Part shown: in pieces, positions 39,381-51,435 of the stretch | How positions within the stretch are numbered: the stretch's first letter is position 1 | How the letters are laid out: each line of letters opens with the position of its first letter | Assembly (NCBI GenBank): GCA_963573385.1 | Contig: CAUYLG010041305.1 | Span: forward strand, 27,346-91,345 | Length of the DNA stretch: 64,000 nucleotides | Source: Cacajao melanocephalus | Taxonomy: Eukaryota > Chordata > Mammalia > Primates > Pitheciidae | Direction of reading: 5' to 3' | Made by a program: the position numbers and the translations under genes | The notes under the pieces: model-generated | Database searches by the model: none | What the model saw: only the letters and a program-made list of their open reading frames with translations | Told to the model about the DNA's origin: nothing

Positions 39381-39678
39381 GTGAGCGGCGCCTTCTTCCC
39401 GGCCGGAGCACAGCCGGGGTCCAGGCGGTGGGAGCTGCGTCGGACGTTCTGGCCACTGGAGTTGGGTGCTTACAGTTCGCTTCTCACTGCTCCGTTCAGA
39501 TCTGAGTCTGAATCAAGGACGCTTGAGTCTGACTGGTGGTTTCTTAACTACGTAAGACATGTCCGTCCTTTCTTTTCCATTCCTCTAAATCTGTTGTCTT
39601 TTCTGCTCCTGCCATTAAAAGGTAAATGTCGCAGGAACTTGCTTTAGTAGGAACCTCAGGTATTGGAAGATCTGACTC

Positions 39679-39890
39679 ATACAGGTTGAGCACCTCTGAT
39701 CGGAAATGCTTCACAATCCAAAACTCCTTGGGCGCCGGCATGATGCTCAAGGAAACGGTCGTTGGAGCATTTTGGATTTCAGATTTTCAGATGAGGTATG
39801 TTCAGTTGGCATATACTCTGGAAATATCCCGAAATCTCAAGCACTGCTGGCCCCAGGTATTCTGGATAAGGGATACTCAACCTGTTCCTG
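39679..39890. mobile_element. MER2-like DNA transposon relic
   Basis: ACAGGTTGAGCACC at the start mirrors GGATACTCAACCTGT at the end. Inside are CATTTTGGATTTCAGATTTT and related MER2 (Tigger-type) motifs. Confidence 0.8.
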
Positions 39891-40104
39891 AGGTTTTTTT
39901 GTTTTTTCTGACCTTATTGGAGTGTGTGCTGTTTTGGCCTCACAAGTACATTCCAGAATTTTTTAAATGCCCTTCCAGTTCTGCTGATTCTTTGTACACT
40001 TACCAATCATTCTCTTGGTGAGTTTCAATATCTGTGATCTGAAAAACAGAATTCTCTCTGTGCTTAGGCTGGCAATATTTTCTCTCTCACTTGCTCTCTC
40101 TCCT

Positions 40105-40235
40105 TTCTTTCTTTCAAAAATAGAGATAGGGTCCCGCTCTGTTGTCCAGCCTGGTCTTGAACTCCTGGCCTCAAGTGATCCTCTCATGTCAGTCTCTCAA
40201 AATGCTAGGGGTACGGGAGTGAGCCATGCACTCAG
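40105..40235 (-). repeat. Alu fragment (antisense)
   Basis: AAAATAGAGATAGGGTCCC through GAGCCATGCACTCAGC. Confidence 0.8.
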
Positions 40236-41578
40236 CTCCATTCTTCATATTATTTTACTACAGTCTAATTTTGTAGCCCTGGCCTCATTTGCTTCATGTG
40301 CTTTGGGGGAGCATGATGGACAAGGGCATTTTCCAGGAGGCTGCTCTCCTTGTGGAAATTGGGGAGCACGGGACTGAACCCCGTGGCCGATCACTGCCCT
40401 GTAAAGAAGTGTTGTAGGGGAATGAGCTTCCTCATGTCATCTTCTATCAGACTAAAGCCCCTGGAAGGTGGGGACCCTGCTTCTTTGTAACTTTTCCCCC
40501 TTCCTCTTTTAATCCTCTGCACCTAGCCCAGTGCTTGGTATGTTGTAGAATTGTAGACATTTAATAGACATTACGTTTAGATGGATCTGATGGCCTGAAG
40601 AGCAAACTCGAGAACTCCTGCACGTTCAGGCTCTATTTCCATGGTTTGACGAATGCTAAACGCTCTCTGAGGAGAGAAGGGCTTTCGGAGACACTCCCCC
40701 AAGTGCGATGGGAGTGGGGGCTGCATCAGCGCTTGTGAAGTTCTGTCCCTTCTGAACTCGGCCTTTCCTGGGTGCTCTTCCCCTTCGGCCCCCGTTGCCG
40801 ACCCCCGTCCCTCACTCCTTGTTGTCTGGCCCACTTTCCCTAAATCATGTTTTTTTTTTTCTTCTTTGCTTTCACACATCAAAGTCAGGCTGGAACAGCC
40901 ACCACCCCTCTATTCCACCGGCAGGAAGCTTCACTGAAATCTCAGGGAAACCAACAAGAAAGACATATAACATAGTCAGCTTTCTAAGGCACAGATGGGC
41001 GACCCAGTGATTCCAGGAATCTCAGTAAAAGCAGCAAAGAATATTCAGTCCCCCAAGTTCCCTGATTAGCGCTAACCGCGCTTGGCTCCTGCGCTGGCCC
41101 GTGTGGCTCTGCAGGCTCCTGGCCGGGCGGGGTTCCCTCTTGTGTGGAGGTGTGGTGAGCTCCTGGCACCGTCTCATTTCCTGGGCACCAGGATCCACTC
41201 CCCTGCCTTCCCCACTCTCAAGGACGGACCTCTCTTTGAAAAGTAAACTATTGTGTGAGAAAAGTCGACTGGAAACTTGCATTTCAGTCTCTTCTGAGGG
41301 ATTCTCAGCTTTCGTATTTGCTGAGGTAAAGTTTTTGGCACAGCCCAGTTTTTGAAGATGGCTGTTTTTAAAGTGTATTGTGCATTAAAGGTATTTAAAG
41401 CAGTCTGCAGACTGCACCGTGCGGAACGCCCAGATCTGCCTCTTCTGCTCCTGGCAGTTCTAATCGCTGAATGGAACAGTGAGTAGCAGTTTTTACACGA
41501 CTGTGTTCCCAGTTCTCTTGCCTTATGGCAGGAGTTCATCTGGGATGCACAGACCAAATTCGGGGCCTGTGAAATTAG

Positions 41579-41992
<414 letters not shown>

Positions 41993-42073
41993 CCTATGGT
42001 GTTGCTGCAGGTGCCTCACACCCCACAGTTGCTGCTCTCCACTTCAAAATGACAGCAATAACCAGTCCGGAAC

Positions 42074-42094
42074 TCTCCTCTCCCTCTCTCCCTT

Positions 42095-42125
<31 letters not shown>

Positions 42126-42138
42126 TACACACACACAT
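42074..42138 (+). repeat. (TC)n/(AC)n compound microsatellite
   Basis: A pyrimidine run of CTCTCC passes into about 12 TC units and then ACACATACACACACACA. Confidence 0.9.
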
Positions 42139-42314
42139 TGTTATATTGATATATATCTGCCTTCTTTTATAATCCTCATAATTTTATTTGCCTAAAAACA
42201 TTATTCTGAGAAGGGGTCCACAGACTTGCCTGCTTTGCCAGCGGGGAGAGGGTCGTGGCCATAAATAGGTCACAGAGCCTGCACATGGCTTTATCTCAGT
42301 CTGGCTTTGGAATT

Positions 42315-42621
42315 ACAGTCGTTCCTCAGTATCTGAGGGCAATTGGTTCCAGGACCCCCTGCGGATACCAAAATCCCCCAATGCCTCAGTCCCTGATGTA
42401 AAAGAGCATCGTGTTTGCTTATAACGTATGCACGCTTGTCCACATACAAAAAATCATCTCTAGATTACTGGTAATACCTCATACGTTGTAAATGCTATGT
42501 AAATAGTTGTTACACTGTACCGATTTTTAAATTTGTATAATTTTTTGTTTTTTACCTGCAAATTTTCTATCCAAGATTAGTTGAGTCTGAGGTACCCACA
42601 GATACAGAGGGCCGACTGTAG
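42315..42621. mobile_element. Tigger-type (TcMar) short element
   Basis: Terminal inverted repeats of about 24 bases, TACAGTCGTTCCTCAGTATC at the left and GATACAGAGGGCCGACTGTA at the right, flank a 300-base non-coding body. Confidence 0.8.
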
Positions 42622-43921
42622 TAATTTGACACTTGATTTTTCTTAAGGCGTATGAAGGTCCTTTCCTCTCTGTTTGTAAATTATGTGGTGAATAACAGTA
42701 TTTAAAAAATAGGCTAGCTTAAAAGATGTCAGACTTACCTAGGGAAGCCCTTACTAGACATCATGTTTAATTGCAATCTGTGGGTAATAATTACAAAGTA
42801 AAATGCATGTTTGTGAATAAGGACTGAGAGCAGGCCTGCTAGTGCCTTATTCATCGAGCTTCCTGCTGGCTCCTGTGGCGTCTCCGCAGCTGGTTCCAGC
42901 CTCCAGACTGGAGCATCCCCGTGGACTGTGAAGCCACAGAGATGCATGCCCTGGAGGCCCCAGGTGCCGTCTGCTGGGAAGCCTCTGGCCACATGTGGCT
43001 ATGCAAATTTAAATCAATTAAATTAATATACAATTACGAATTCAGGTCCTCAGTCGCACGCCACATTTCATATGCTCACTAGCCGCCCCTGGCTGGTGCC
43101 TTCCCCTGCCCCACAAAGCCGGAGAGAGGAGTATGTGAGCTGTTGAAGAAAGTGGCAAAGACTGCCTATGTTTGGTGTCTGCTTCAGAAGAAATGCAGAT
43201 TCCTAGTGGAAGCAGGAACCCTGCATTTCCTGGGCAGGTTGTTAAAAGGTGGGTGGGCCATGGGTAGTTGGTGGGGAAAGGAACTTCCCTTGCAGGAGGG
43301 CAGGGAGGATGAGAGCGGAGACCTAGAGATGTCAGTGTGCGTGACTCAGGCCGTGCGTGTGACACCTCGCCAGCCCAGAACCAGACTGCGCTTTGGAGAT
43401 GGGAAAGGCTTCCCTAGGAGCCGAAGTTGGAAGCACTTGTCTATTGTCTGTGAAAATCTTGGACACAGAGGGCGTGTGACAGACCCTGTAGAGGAGGGGG
43501 ACTGCAGTTTTGTGGGGCCTGTGTGGGCCATGGTGCCACATCTCACTGTAAGCTCAGAGGTATTTGAAATTCACCTGTCTCCATCACTGTGAACGCATCG
43601 CCCTCCCCCGTAAGCTCCGCATCCCACCTTGTGGCTATGGTTTGGCCAAGGGAGCAAAGAGTTTGCTTTAGACACCTAATGGCATGTGAGTCAGCAGCTG
43701 TACGCTCCGTGCCCAGTGGCGCTGCCATGCTCAGAACCTGCCCCGTGAACGCTCAGCCAGGGTCCCTGACCACAGAGAGTGCTGTTCACCTTGCATTGCG
43801 GGGAGACGGTGGGCATCTGGTGCCTTGGTGTGCTCTCCATGGTGCCCCTGGCTGCGTGCCTCTCTCAGAGACAGCATTTGAACGGGCGCCCACTTGACAT
43901 TTGTCTTCTGGTTTTTCCCAG

Positions 43922-43998
43922 GACTCCCTGGCAGCGGAGATTGAGGGAACAATGCGCAAGGAACTGCAGCTGGAAGAGGCTGAGTCTCCAGATACCAC
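43922..43998 (+). CDS. TRAK1: TRAK1 coding exon: Spindly-like LAAEI motif
   Basis: The acceptor is CTGGTTTTTCCCAG and the donor GTATGG, a weak match to consensus. The 25 codons plus two bases begin DSLAAEIEGTMRKELQLEEA and end ESPDT; the split Thr (AC+T) is completed by the next exon. SLAAEIEGTMRK is also conserved in TRAK2. LAAEI fits the Spindly motif that in dynein adaptors contacts the dynactin pointed end; this function is family knowledge. Its spacing after the AARIG CC1 box matches the usual adaptor order of CC1 box, coiled coil, then Spindly motif. Confidence 0.94.
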
Positions 43999-45549
43999 GT
44001 ATGGCCAGCTTTCACGGTTCCGAGCTTCCCAGACGCAAACGCGTGACCTGTGGTGTTCAAAACCTAGCAATGTTGGGGTTCTGGGTACCAACAGTGATTG
44101 ACTCTTGTCCTTCCCAGTCCAGATTAAAGGAAATGATAGAACACAGCTGGCGGCATCCCTCAGCTCCTCTGATTAGGTTTTGTTCGTCTTAATTTTTATT
44201 TATTTATTCTTTAGAGATGGAGTGTCTCACTCTTACCCACGCTGGAGTGCAGTGGTGTGATCATAGCTCACTGCAGCCTCGAACGCCTGGGCGCAAGTGA
44301 TCCTGCTGCCTCAGCCTGTTGAGTAGCTGGGACTGCATGTGTTGCCACCACTTCCAGCTAATTTTTAAAAATCTTTTGTAGACTTGGGGCTTTCACCATG
44401 TTGCACAGGCTGATCTCAAACTCCTGGCCTCAAGTGATCCTCCAGCCTTGGCTTCCCCAGAGTGTTGGGATTACAGGTGTGAGTCACTGGCCCATGAGCC
44501 CCTGTGTTCCTCTTCTTCTTAGGTTTTGAAGACAAATTTTGAACTTCCAGAAAGTCCTAGAAAGGGTGATACATGTTTCCCATCTCTCTTAACACAAGCT
44601 TCATCTTGACATGGCTGCATGTTTTTATCTTTCCTTTCAGTGGAAAACATTTTTGGAAAAATTAAAAGCAATGTAGTATGAGATTCAGAGGGTTCTTAGA
44701 GATTTTGTGCAAGGCTTCCATCTCCTTCTGGACACACCTGGGGTATGAGCTTCCCCCGTCTCTCTTCCTGACACAGCTCTTGTACTCAGTATGCCCCAAG
44801 GTGTTCGTAAGGAGCCTGTGGACCAGGTTTCATTGTGTTTTCTCCGAGCCCAGACTCCACGGACAGAACTTAAATGAGACCCTGGGAGTGACAAGTGTCC
44901 AAGTGAACTTCAGTATATGTGTGACACCCTCTGCAGCCCAGAAGGAAGTAGCCATCACAGAAGCATGTGTACCCTTTTCTCTTTAAAAGGGAACAAATGA
45001 GCATCAGAGTGTGGTTCTGCTCCTAAAATAGCACTTTCCAAAAATAGGCAAATCTAGTATTGACCATCTCATTACAGAGGTTTAAGACCACCTTTAAGTC
45101 TTGCTTTTCCTCTGTGAATCTTCAACAAATATGCATTCTGTAAGTATCGGCTGAATCTCTGCTATGAGCTGAGCAGTGAGCACGTCCCTGCGGCAGCACG
45201 CATCCTAGTGATTGTGAAAAGAGAAAACTAGGAGACAAAAGTCATGCCGAAGTATTTTTCTTTGTAGGATAAGCTTTAGGGATGTGAAACGCGGTTTCAC
45301 TAGCATCACCTTTAGGGTACAACAGGTGTTCAAGTCCTGGATTGAGTGGGTGTTTAATCTCTCAAGTTTCACATTGTGAAGGAGGCAACCAACACCCTGA
45401 GAAACATGTGGCAGTGCCCAGGATAGTGGGCTGCTAGGGACACGTGAGGGGCCAGGTGTCCTTTCAGCTCCCCAGTTGATGGTTCTGGAGGTGAAACTCC
45501 TGGGTCGTCCCCACGTTTGCGCACTCACGGTGCGGTGCCTTCTCCCTAG
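43999..45549 (+). other. TRAK1: TRAK1 intron (1.6 kb)
   Basis: It contains an antisense Alu (44195-44497). Positions 44500-45549 are unique with no recognised element. Confidence 0.75.
44195..44497 (-). repeat. Alu (antisense)
   Basis: It runs from TTTATTTATTCTTTAGAGATGG to GAGTCACTGGCCC. Confidence 0.9.
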
Positions 45550-45786
45550 TCACCAGAAGCGTGTCTTTGAGACGGTGAGGAGCATCAACCAGGTCGTCAG
45601 GCAGAGATCTCTGACTCCTTCCCCCATGAACATCCCCGGCTCCAACCAGTCGTCGGCCACGCACTCCCTCCTGTCCAGCTGCGTCAGCACTCCCCGATCC
45701 AGCTTCTACGGCAGCGACATCGGCAACGTGGTCCTCGACAACAAGACCAACAGCATCATTCTGGAAACAGAGGCCGCCGACCTGGG
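45550..45786 (+). CDS. TRAK1: TRAK1 coding exon: start of Milton/TRAK region
   Basis: The acceptor is CTTCTCCCTAG and the donor GTGAGC. One base completes Thr, then 78 codons begin HQKRVFETVRSINQVVRQRS and end TEAADL, plus GG of a split Gly. QKRVF and PIPGSN-like MNIPGSNQSS are hallmarks of the TRAK/Milton region, which in the family overlaps the HGS- and Miro-binding parts. The middle is Ser-rich and probably disordered. Several substitutions from remembered human cluster here (RSINQVVRQ, SSATHSL), in the least constrained part of the exon. A plus-strand Alu begins 121 bases after the exon and an antisense Alu lies about 1 kb before it. Confidence 0.95.
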
Positions 45787-45906
45787 GTGAGCACGCTGGG
45801 AGCTTTCGCTTCTCTGTTTTGGGGTGAGGAGCAGTATGGATTGCCTGCGGGCTCAGCCATTGTTAGGAAGTGGGGCAGATGAGAATTGCCTGAAAAATAC
45901 AGACCT

Positions 45907-46218
45907 GGCCAGGTGCGGTGGCTCACACCTGTAATCCCAGCACTTTGGGAGGCCGAGGTGGATGGGTCGCCTGAGCTCGGGAGTTTGAGACCAGCCTGGG
46001 CAACATGGCAAAACCCCATCTCTACTAAAAATACAAAAAAATTAGCTGGGTGTGGTGGTGCATGCCTGTAATCTCAGCTACTCAGGAGGCTGAGGCAGGA
46101 GAATTGCTTGAACCCGGGAGGCACAGGTTGTGGCCAGCTGATAATTGCACCACTGCCCTTCAGCCTGGGTGACAGAGTGAGACTCTGTCTCAAAAAAAAA
46201 AAAAAAAAAAAAAAAAAA
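45907..46218 (+). repeat. Alu (sense)
   Basis: It runs from GGCCAGGTGCGGTGGCTC to an A27 tail. CAGACCT precedes and follows it. Confidence 0.95.
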
Positions 46219-46540
46219 GCAGACCTTCCAAATCTGTTCTGCCTACCCACTGAGCCTGTGCCTGTCCTCGATATGATATTTTAATCGGCTTAAAGTCGTA
46301 TAACAAAATAATACCGGAAAGTCTATGCTGTGAAATGCTTGAGGGGAGGATTAATGAATATTTTTTTGTTAATCTTCATGGTAAGGCTACAGAATAGACA
46401 TTTGTTTTGTGACCACTTTGTAGCTTGGATGTTGGAAAGGCTGAGGTGGACAAGGCTGTCTTGTGACCAGAATGTGGTCATAGGTGCAGAGGGCGGGGTG
46501 CAGGGCGGCCAGGGGGGCCAGGACTGGGCTTTCTTCAGGA

Positions 46541-46661
46541 GTAGTCAGTTCCTCTGTCCTGAAGGCAGACAGGAAGACACACACACACGCATGCACGCAG
46601 ACGCATGCACACACAGACACACACAGAGTGGTCAGTTCCTCTGTCCTGAAGGCTGAGACAG

Positions 46662-46705
<44 letters not shown>

Positions 46706-46835
46706 CCCCCCACACACACCCACACACAGACACACACACACCCCCACACACACACCCACACACACACACACACTCACACACACACCCCCCACACACACAC
46801 GCTCTCGTACACACATTCACACACACACACACCCC
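46541..46835 (+). repeat. CA/CCCCA array with an 87-base partial duplication
   Basis: The block GTRGTCAGTTCCTCTGTCCT occurs at 46541 and again at 46628. Each copy leads into CACACA. The second continues as about 150 bases of CACA broken by CCCC, CAGA and CTCA variants. Confidence 0.92.
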
Positions 46836-47306
46836 CATTGTGCACTTTGTGTGCCCTTTTCCTCTGGCCTAATGAAATTGGTTCTTCCTGACCAGCTGGA
46901 TCACACAGACAGGAGCCTCCCTGGCCGGAGCAGGTTGTGTTCAGAGTCGGGGTCTGGGCTCCTTTCCCTCAAGGGGAGGAGAGAAGCATCCCTTAAACCC
47001 ACTGCCTTCTGGAAGCCAGAAACAGCAGCCTGCAGGCTCTTCCTACAGGTTCTTGAGGGAGATGTGCAGAGGGACTGAACTGACGCAGTCTGTGTGCAAA
47101 TACTCATCCCACCTCAGTCCCCCTACTCGACCCCCTAGAAAAGACCCGGGGCGGGAGTAGCTCTGGACACGCATTTGTCCCCCTTTTGCCTGAATGCCAG
47201 CTGCTTGCCTTGGTTCCCCTGGAGAGTCCTGCAGCCCTGGGGACGGCCGCTGCTGTGCCCTGGAGCCCTGCTTGCGTTCCACCCTCACACCTGTGTCTTC
47301 TTCCAG

Positions 47307-47623
47307 AAGTGAGGAGCGAAATAAGAAGCCAGGGACGCCGGGCACCCCCGGCTCCCACGACCTGGAGACGGCGCTGAGGCGGCTGTCCCTGCGCCGGGAG
47401 AACTACCTCTCGGAGAGGAGGTTCTTTGAGGAGGAACAAGAGAGGAAGCTCCAGGAGCTGGCGGAGAAGGGCGAGCCCCGCAGCGGCTCCCTCACACCCA
47501 CCGAGAGTATCATGTCCCTGGGCACTCACTCCCGCTTCTCTGAGTTCACCGGCTTCTCCGGCATGTCCTTCAGCAGCCGCTCCTACCTGCCCGAGAAGCT
47601 GCAGATCGTGAAGCCGCTGGAAG
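47307..47623 (+). CDS. TRAK1: TRAK1 coding exon: Milton domain core (LRRLSLRRENYLSERR)
   Basis: The acceptor is TCTTCTTCCAG. The exon ends at 47623 with donor GTGATC. A completes Gly, then 105 codons begin SEERNKKPGTPGTPGSHD and end LQIVKPLE, plus G of a split Gly. ATALxRLSLRR.NYLSE and MPEKLQIVKPLEG-like sequences are the strongest Milton/TRAK signature and are also in TRAK2. It is the longest exon in the window, GC-rich and rich in Ser/Thr (SLTPTESIMS, FSGMSFSSRS). Pro replaces Leu in KGELRSG. Reading through its donor stays open for 49 codons. A 254-codon antisense frame over the exon is only its GC-rich shadow. Confidence 0.96.
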
Positions 47624-47772
47624 GTGATCGCGCGGGGCCTCGGCCCCTCTCCGTCTTCCTGGGCGACTCCCTGTGGTCCCTGATCCACCTGCGCAAGGCG
47701 GGGCACCTCTGTCACGCCTACTCCTTTTTCTTCCGCGACAGCCACCCGCGTTGCTGGTTTGAGTTCCTCTAG
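47624..47772 (+). CDS. TRAK1: Possible TRAK1 read-through tail (intron-retained C-terminus)
   Basis: If the GTGATC donor at 47624 is not used, the frame continues for 49 codons (counting the completed Gly) before a stop at 47770-47772. The tail begins GDRAGPRPLSVFLGDSLWS and ends SHPRCWFEFL: a Pro/Arg start, a hydrophobic stretch with several aromatics, and three Cys. The stretch is CpG-rich and repeat-free, like the exon. Joined to the short N-terminus it would make a protein of about 572 residues. I do not recognise this tail from known isoforms, and it may simply be intron that is open by chance because it is GC-rich. Confidence 0.3.
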
Positions 47773-48995
47773 GGTAGCGCTCAGCCTAGACCTCGTCCCC
47801 CAGCTCTGGCTGGCAGGTGTGACGTGCACACACAGGCCGGCAGGCCTGCCAAGGAAAGACAGGCCCACGCACTGTGGTCTTCTAGTTCTTTCCTTTGCTT
47901 TTAGAACCTTAGAAAGAAAAACGTTTTGTAGAAGTAGAGGCGCTACTGACAGATTCAGAAAGTCATTAGGTTTTGCCCGTGGGTGTGAGGATCGTAGAGA
48001 ATTAATGCTTTAGCTTCTCCGAAGCTTTGGTGTCAGGGAGAGGTGCCAAGCACACTCTATTAAATGGAGATTTTTTTTTCCCCCATAACCACCTGAATGT
48101 GATTTGTGGGCTTATCTGTTCTGATTTGATCTTCATATAACAAGGTTGTGGCTTTCGCAGATGCAGTATGTTCTGAGCTCGGCTCCTAGAGTCTACAGTT
48201 TGGACCCCAGGAGGGGGTGGCTGTGGAGACAAGTTTCTACCTCCTGAAGCCACCCTTTTCCAGGGGCAGTTCGTGTTTTAGTATCAGGGGCACCTCAGAC
48301 GATGAAACTCGGAAAAACTTCTTCCCCCGCCCTCTCTCCCTCCCTCTTTTCCTCCCTCCTTTTTTTTTTTCTTTTTTTTAAGTTCAGGCACTTATAAAAT
48401 GTTTTCCCCCTCCTACTACCACCCTGCCAAGAGCCAGCCAGTGTTTCTGTTTTTCATTTTTTACCCCTTTAGTTTGGAAAGCCATATAAGTTTGAGAAGG
48501 TGTTTTAAAACTCTGTGTTAACGATAAGAAGCCAAACTAGAACTTCTGTAAGGCAGCATTTCCCAGCTGTTTAAAAATCATCGTCCCCTCTAAGGAGCTT
48601 CCTTGGACATTTTTTGCTAATCACCCCCCATGACGTTTTAAGACCACGGATATATTGTATATCTACACACGGTATACATCAACACGTTTCCGTGGTATGA
48701 AAACGAAAAAGATTCTAACCATGTTCACCTCAGAAGAACCTGCCTCTGCTGCCCCGTGAGAGGCATGTGCTGTAAGGTACGGCTGTGCTTCCTGGTAACC
48801 CAAGACCGTCTGACTGGGTTCCTTAGTCCCCAGAGGAAGAGGGCGGGCTGGTTTGTTTTCATTATTACTTAAAAATTGTATAACTGGGGTCCTTCTCAGA
48901 GTTCCAAAGAGGTACAGCTTACTCTTTTTTAATGGTTTATTTAGTTGTAAGCTTGGTGATTGTTTTCTGATTCACATTGTGTCTGTTCTTCTTTC

Positions 48996-49001
48996 AATAA
49001 A
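48996..49001 (+). promoter_or_regulatory. Candidate intronic polyadenylation signal AATAAA
   Basis: The hexamer AATAAA lies in TTTCAATAAAATCTTTCATT and is followed by a T-rich tract with TTTTAC, TTTCTG and TTTTCTTTTTTCTCC, which resembles a downstream element. No interspersed repeat was recognised between the 47307-47623 exon and this site, so it could end the read-through transcript. Isolated AATAAA is common in introns, so this is tentative. Confidence 0.35.
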
Positions 49002-49419
49002 ATCTTTCATTTCTGCAATTTTACTTTCTGCCTTACTTTTCTTTTTTCTCCTTTGTCACTCAGAGATCGTTGGAATTCATCGTCTCTGTCTTGTCTGCTA
49101 TCTACATTTGACTCTGTGTTTCATTAGATCATCTGAGAATATGTTTTTGGATTCATTTTCAAAGCACACGTTTTGGCCAGTTCAGCTTTATTTCTTTTAA
49201 TTTTGTGACTTGCTAGTATTTTTGTGATTAGCTAATAGGATAATAGGAAATGCTGTTAGATTAGCAAGATAAATTTCATCTATAGCACTCTGCTACCCAG
49301 GAGGCTAAATCAATACCATTAAAAAGTTATGTCTTATCATAGTGGCCTATAACACAACCTCATGATATAGATCCTTTTGGCTCCATTTGGAGTTCTCTGA
49401 CTTCTTAGCCGTTTATCTA

Positions 49420-49712
49420 TTTATTTATTTTTTGAGGCAGGGTCTCGCTCTGTCACCCGGGCTGCAGTACAGTGGTGTGATCATAGCTCACTGCAACCTT
49501 GAATTCCTGGGTTCAAGCAATCCTCCTGCCTCAGCTTTTCAAGTAGCTGGGACTACAGCAGTGCATCACCACGCCTGGCTGATTTATTTATTTGTAGAGA
49601 CAGGGTCTTAACTATGTTGCCCAGGCTGGTCTTGAACTCCTGGCCTCAAGTGATCCTCCCACCTCAGCCTCCCAAAGTGTTGGGATTACAGGCGCGAGTC
49701 AGCCCACCTGGC
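49420..49712 (-). repeat. Alu (antisense)
   Basis: It runs from TATTTTTTGAGGCAGGGTCTC to AGTCAGCCCACCTGGC. Confidence 0.92.
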
Positions 49713-49844
49713 TCAGACTTCTTAGCTGTTTAAAATACGACCAATATTTTCTTCTTCCCCTCTCCTCCACAGTTATTTTTTTGTTACCATGTTTAATAAG
49801 ATAAGACAGGGTGCTGATGCAGAGGTCAGCCTGGGCCAGGTTCA

Positions 49845-50010
49845 GTGTGGCTCTCTGTGACACTGGGTAAATTACGCCACTTTCTGAGCCTTGTTTTCTT
49901 TAGCTGTGGTTGTGAAATAGGCTGATGGCTACCAAACCAGATTGTGGTAGGAGTAAATGTGAAGTATTTTATATTGTGCCTGGCATCTAGTAGGTGCTTA
50001 TTAAAATTCT
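49845..50010 (+). repeat. MIR
   Basis: TTTCTGAGCCTTGTTTTC and GTGCCTGGCATCTAGTAGGT. Confidence 0.72.
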
Positions 50011-51249
50011 GGCTTCCCAAACTTGCTCCCATCCAGGTCTGTAGGGGTGAGTTACTAGTGTTGAGACCTGGACCGGCATTAGGGTCATATTCTTAAATTA
50101 TCTTCTTCTGTTGACATACCGAGAAGCTAATAAGATTCCCATGATCACCAGCAGCCCAGATAAACGTACCTGAGGTGAGGTCCCTGGAGGCTGCTGGCTG
50201 CCATCAGAGCAGATAGCCAGTCAGTGTCTTCTGTCTGGCTCCCTTACCTGTTTAATTCATCTTGCCTTCCGCTTACTGTGGCAGCCAAAATAGCCAAGTG
50301 TTTTAAGAGTACTAGCACACGCTTGTCTCTTCATCTTGCCTGACCAGTTTCAAGCAGGTGAAGAACAAACAAAACATTCAGATGAGAAGGAGATCTGTGT
50401 TAAAAAGACTGAGGCGGGCAGTGTTTTCTTCCTGTAATTTCTCTTCCTTTCTGATTAATCATAACCAAGGCAGCATGTCCAGATATATAATATGTAATTA
50501 AGGGAAAGGCTACCCTGGGGAGCTGTGCCTCATCCAGCAGGCTTCGTTCTAGTGTCTGAGCCCTGATGCTCCTCTGGCATCAGTAGATTTTGGGGTTTCC
50601 TCTCTTTTGAGGATTTGAAAATGTTCTAGCTGGAACACCGGGGTGTGGGAGGAAAGCAGAGGGGGAAAGAGGCAATGACCCTAGTTATGCTTTCCCTGCT
50701 GTCCATGCCCTTTTCCCGTAGAACTTTATCTTGGGGCCCGCCAGGAACATGAAGCTTCCCTCTTCCCTTGCCCTGTGTGCGTGGTTTTTGTGCGAGGAGT
50801 GAGCAGGTCTTGAGTTGGTAATGGGAGATAGCTCATTTTACAGCGTCTGGCAAGTAAAGGAAGCCAGGCAGGGGAACGAGCTGGAGAGGTGGATAGGGAA
50901 GAGGCAACGTTGGCTCTGAATGAGATGCAATTCATATTTCTTTTTAAATTCACATACCTTCTTGTATCAAAGGAAGGACTCCAGGCAGCCAGGAGATTGG
51001 TAGAATTCCTCCATGGTTTAGGCAGCAGCAGGGAGGGGAGGCATGAAGTGTCCTGCCCAGTTGACGGGCTTGGCAAACCCCCCTGGGACCTTGGAACCAG
51101 CCAGGAGTGGAGATAGTCCACGAGCCCCACAGCATGACATAACTAAAATAGCAGAGCCAGCTTTGAGAAGACACCTGCATTCAGGTGTGTTATTGACCAG
51201 GTTTTGGAGATTCTCACGTGTGAGGCCTCTCAGTGCGGAGGGTTAAGAG

Positions 51250-51435
51250 AGTGGACACTGGAGCCAGCCTTGGTGTCAGACCCAGATCAACCTCTAGCAA
51301 GTGACTTTCCTTCCTGTACTCAAGTTTCCTCATCTGCAAACTGCAGACAGCAGGGATAAGGTGAAGATGAAGTGAGTTATAAATGTAGACCTCAGAAAAG
51401 TGCCTGGGACTTAGCAAATGCCCAGTAACAGTTGG
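51250..51435 (+). repeat. MIR
   Basis: CAAGTTTCCTCATCTGCAAA and AAAGTGCCTGGGACTTAGC. Confidence 0.75.

Larger units (their letters stand above)
45787..47306 (+). other. TRAK1: TRAK1 intron (1.5 kb)
   Basis: It contains a sense Alu (45907-46218) and a large CA-rich array with a partial duplication (46541-46835). Confidence 0.75.

Noticed and set aside
46387..46838. Cys/Val-rich open frames on the minus strand
   Set aside because: They are translations of the CA microsatellite.
47104..47868. 254-codon open frame on the minus strand
   Set aside because: It lies antisense to the GC-rich TRAK1 exon at 47307-47623. Low stop frequency in GC-rich DNA explains it, and the peptide resembles no family I know.
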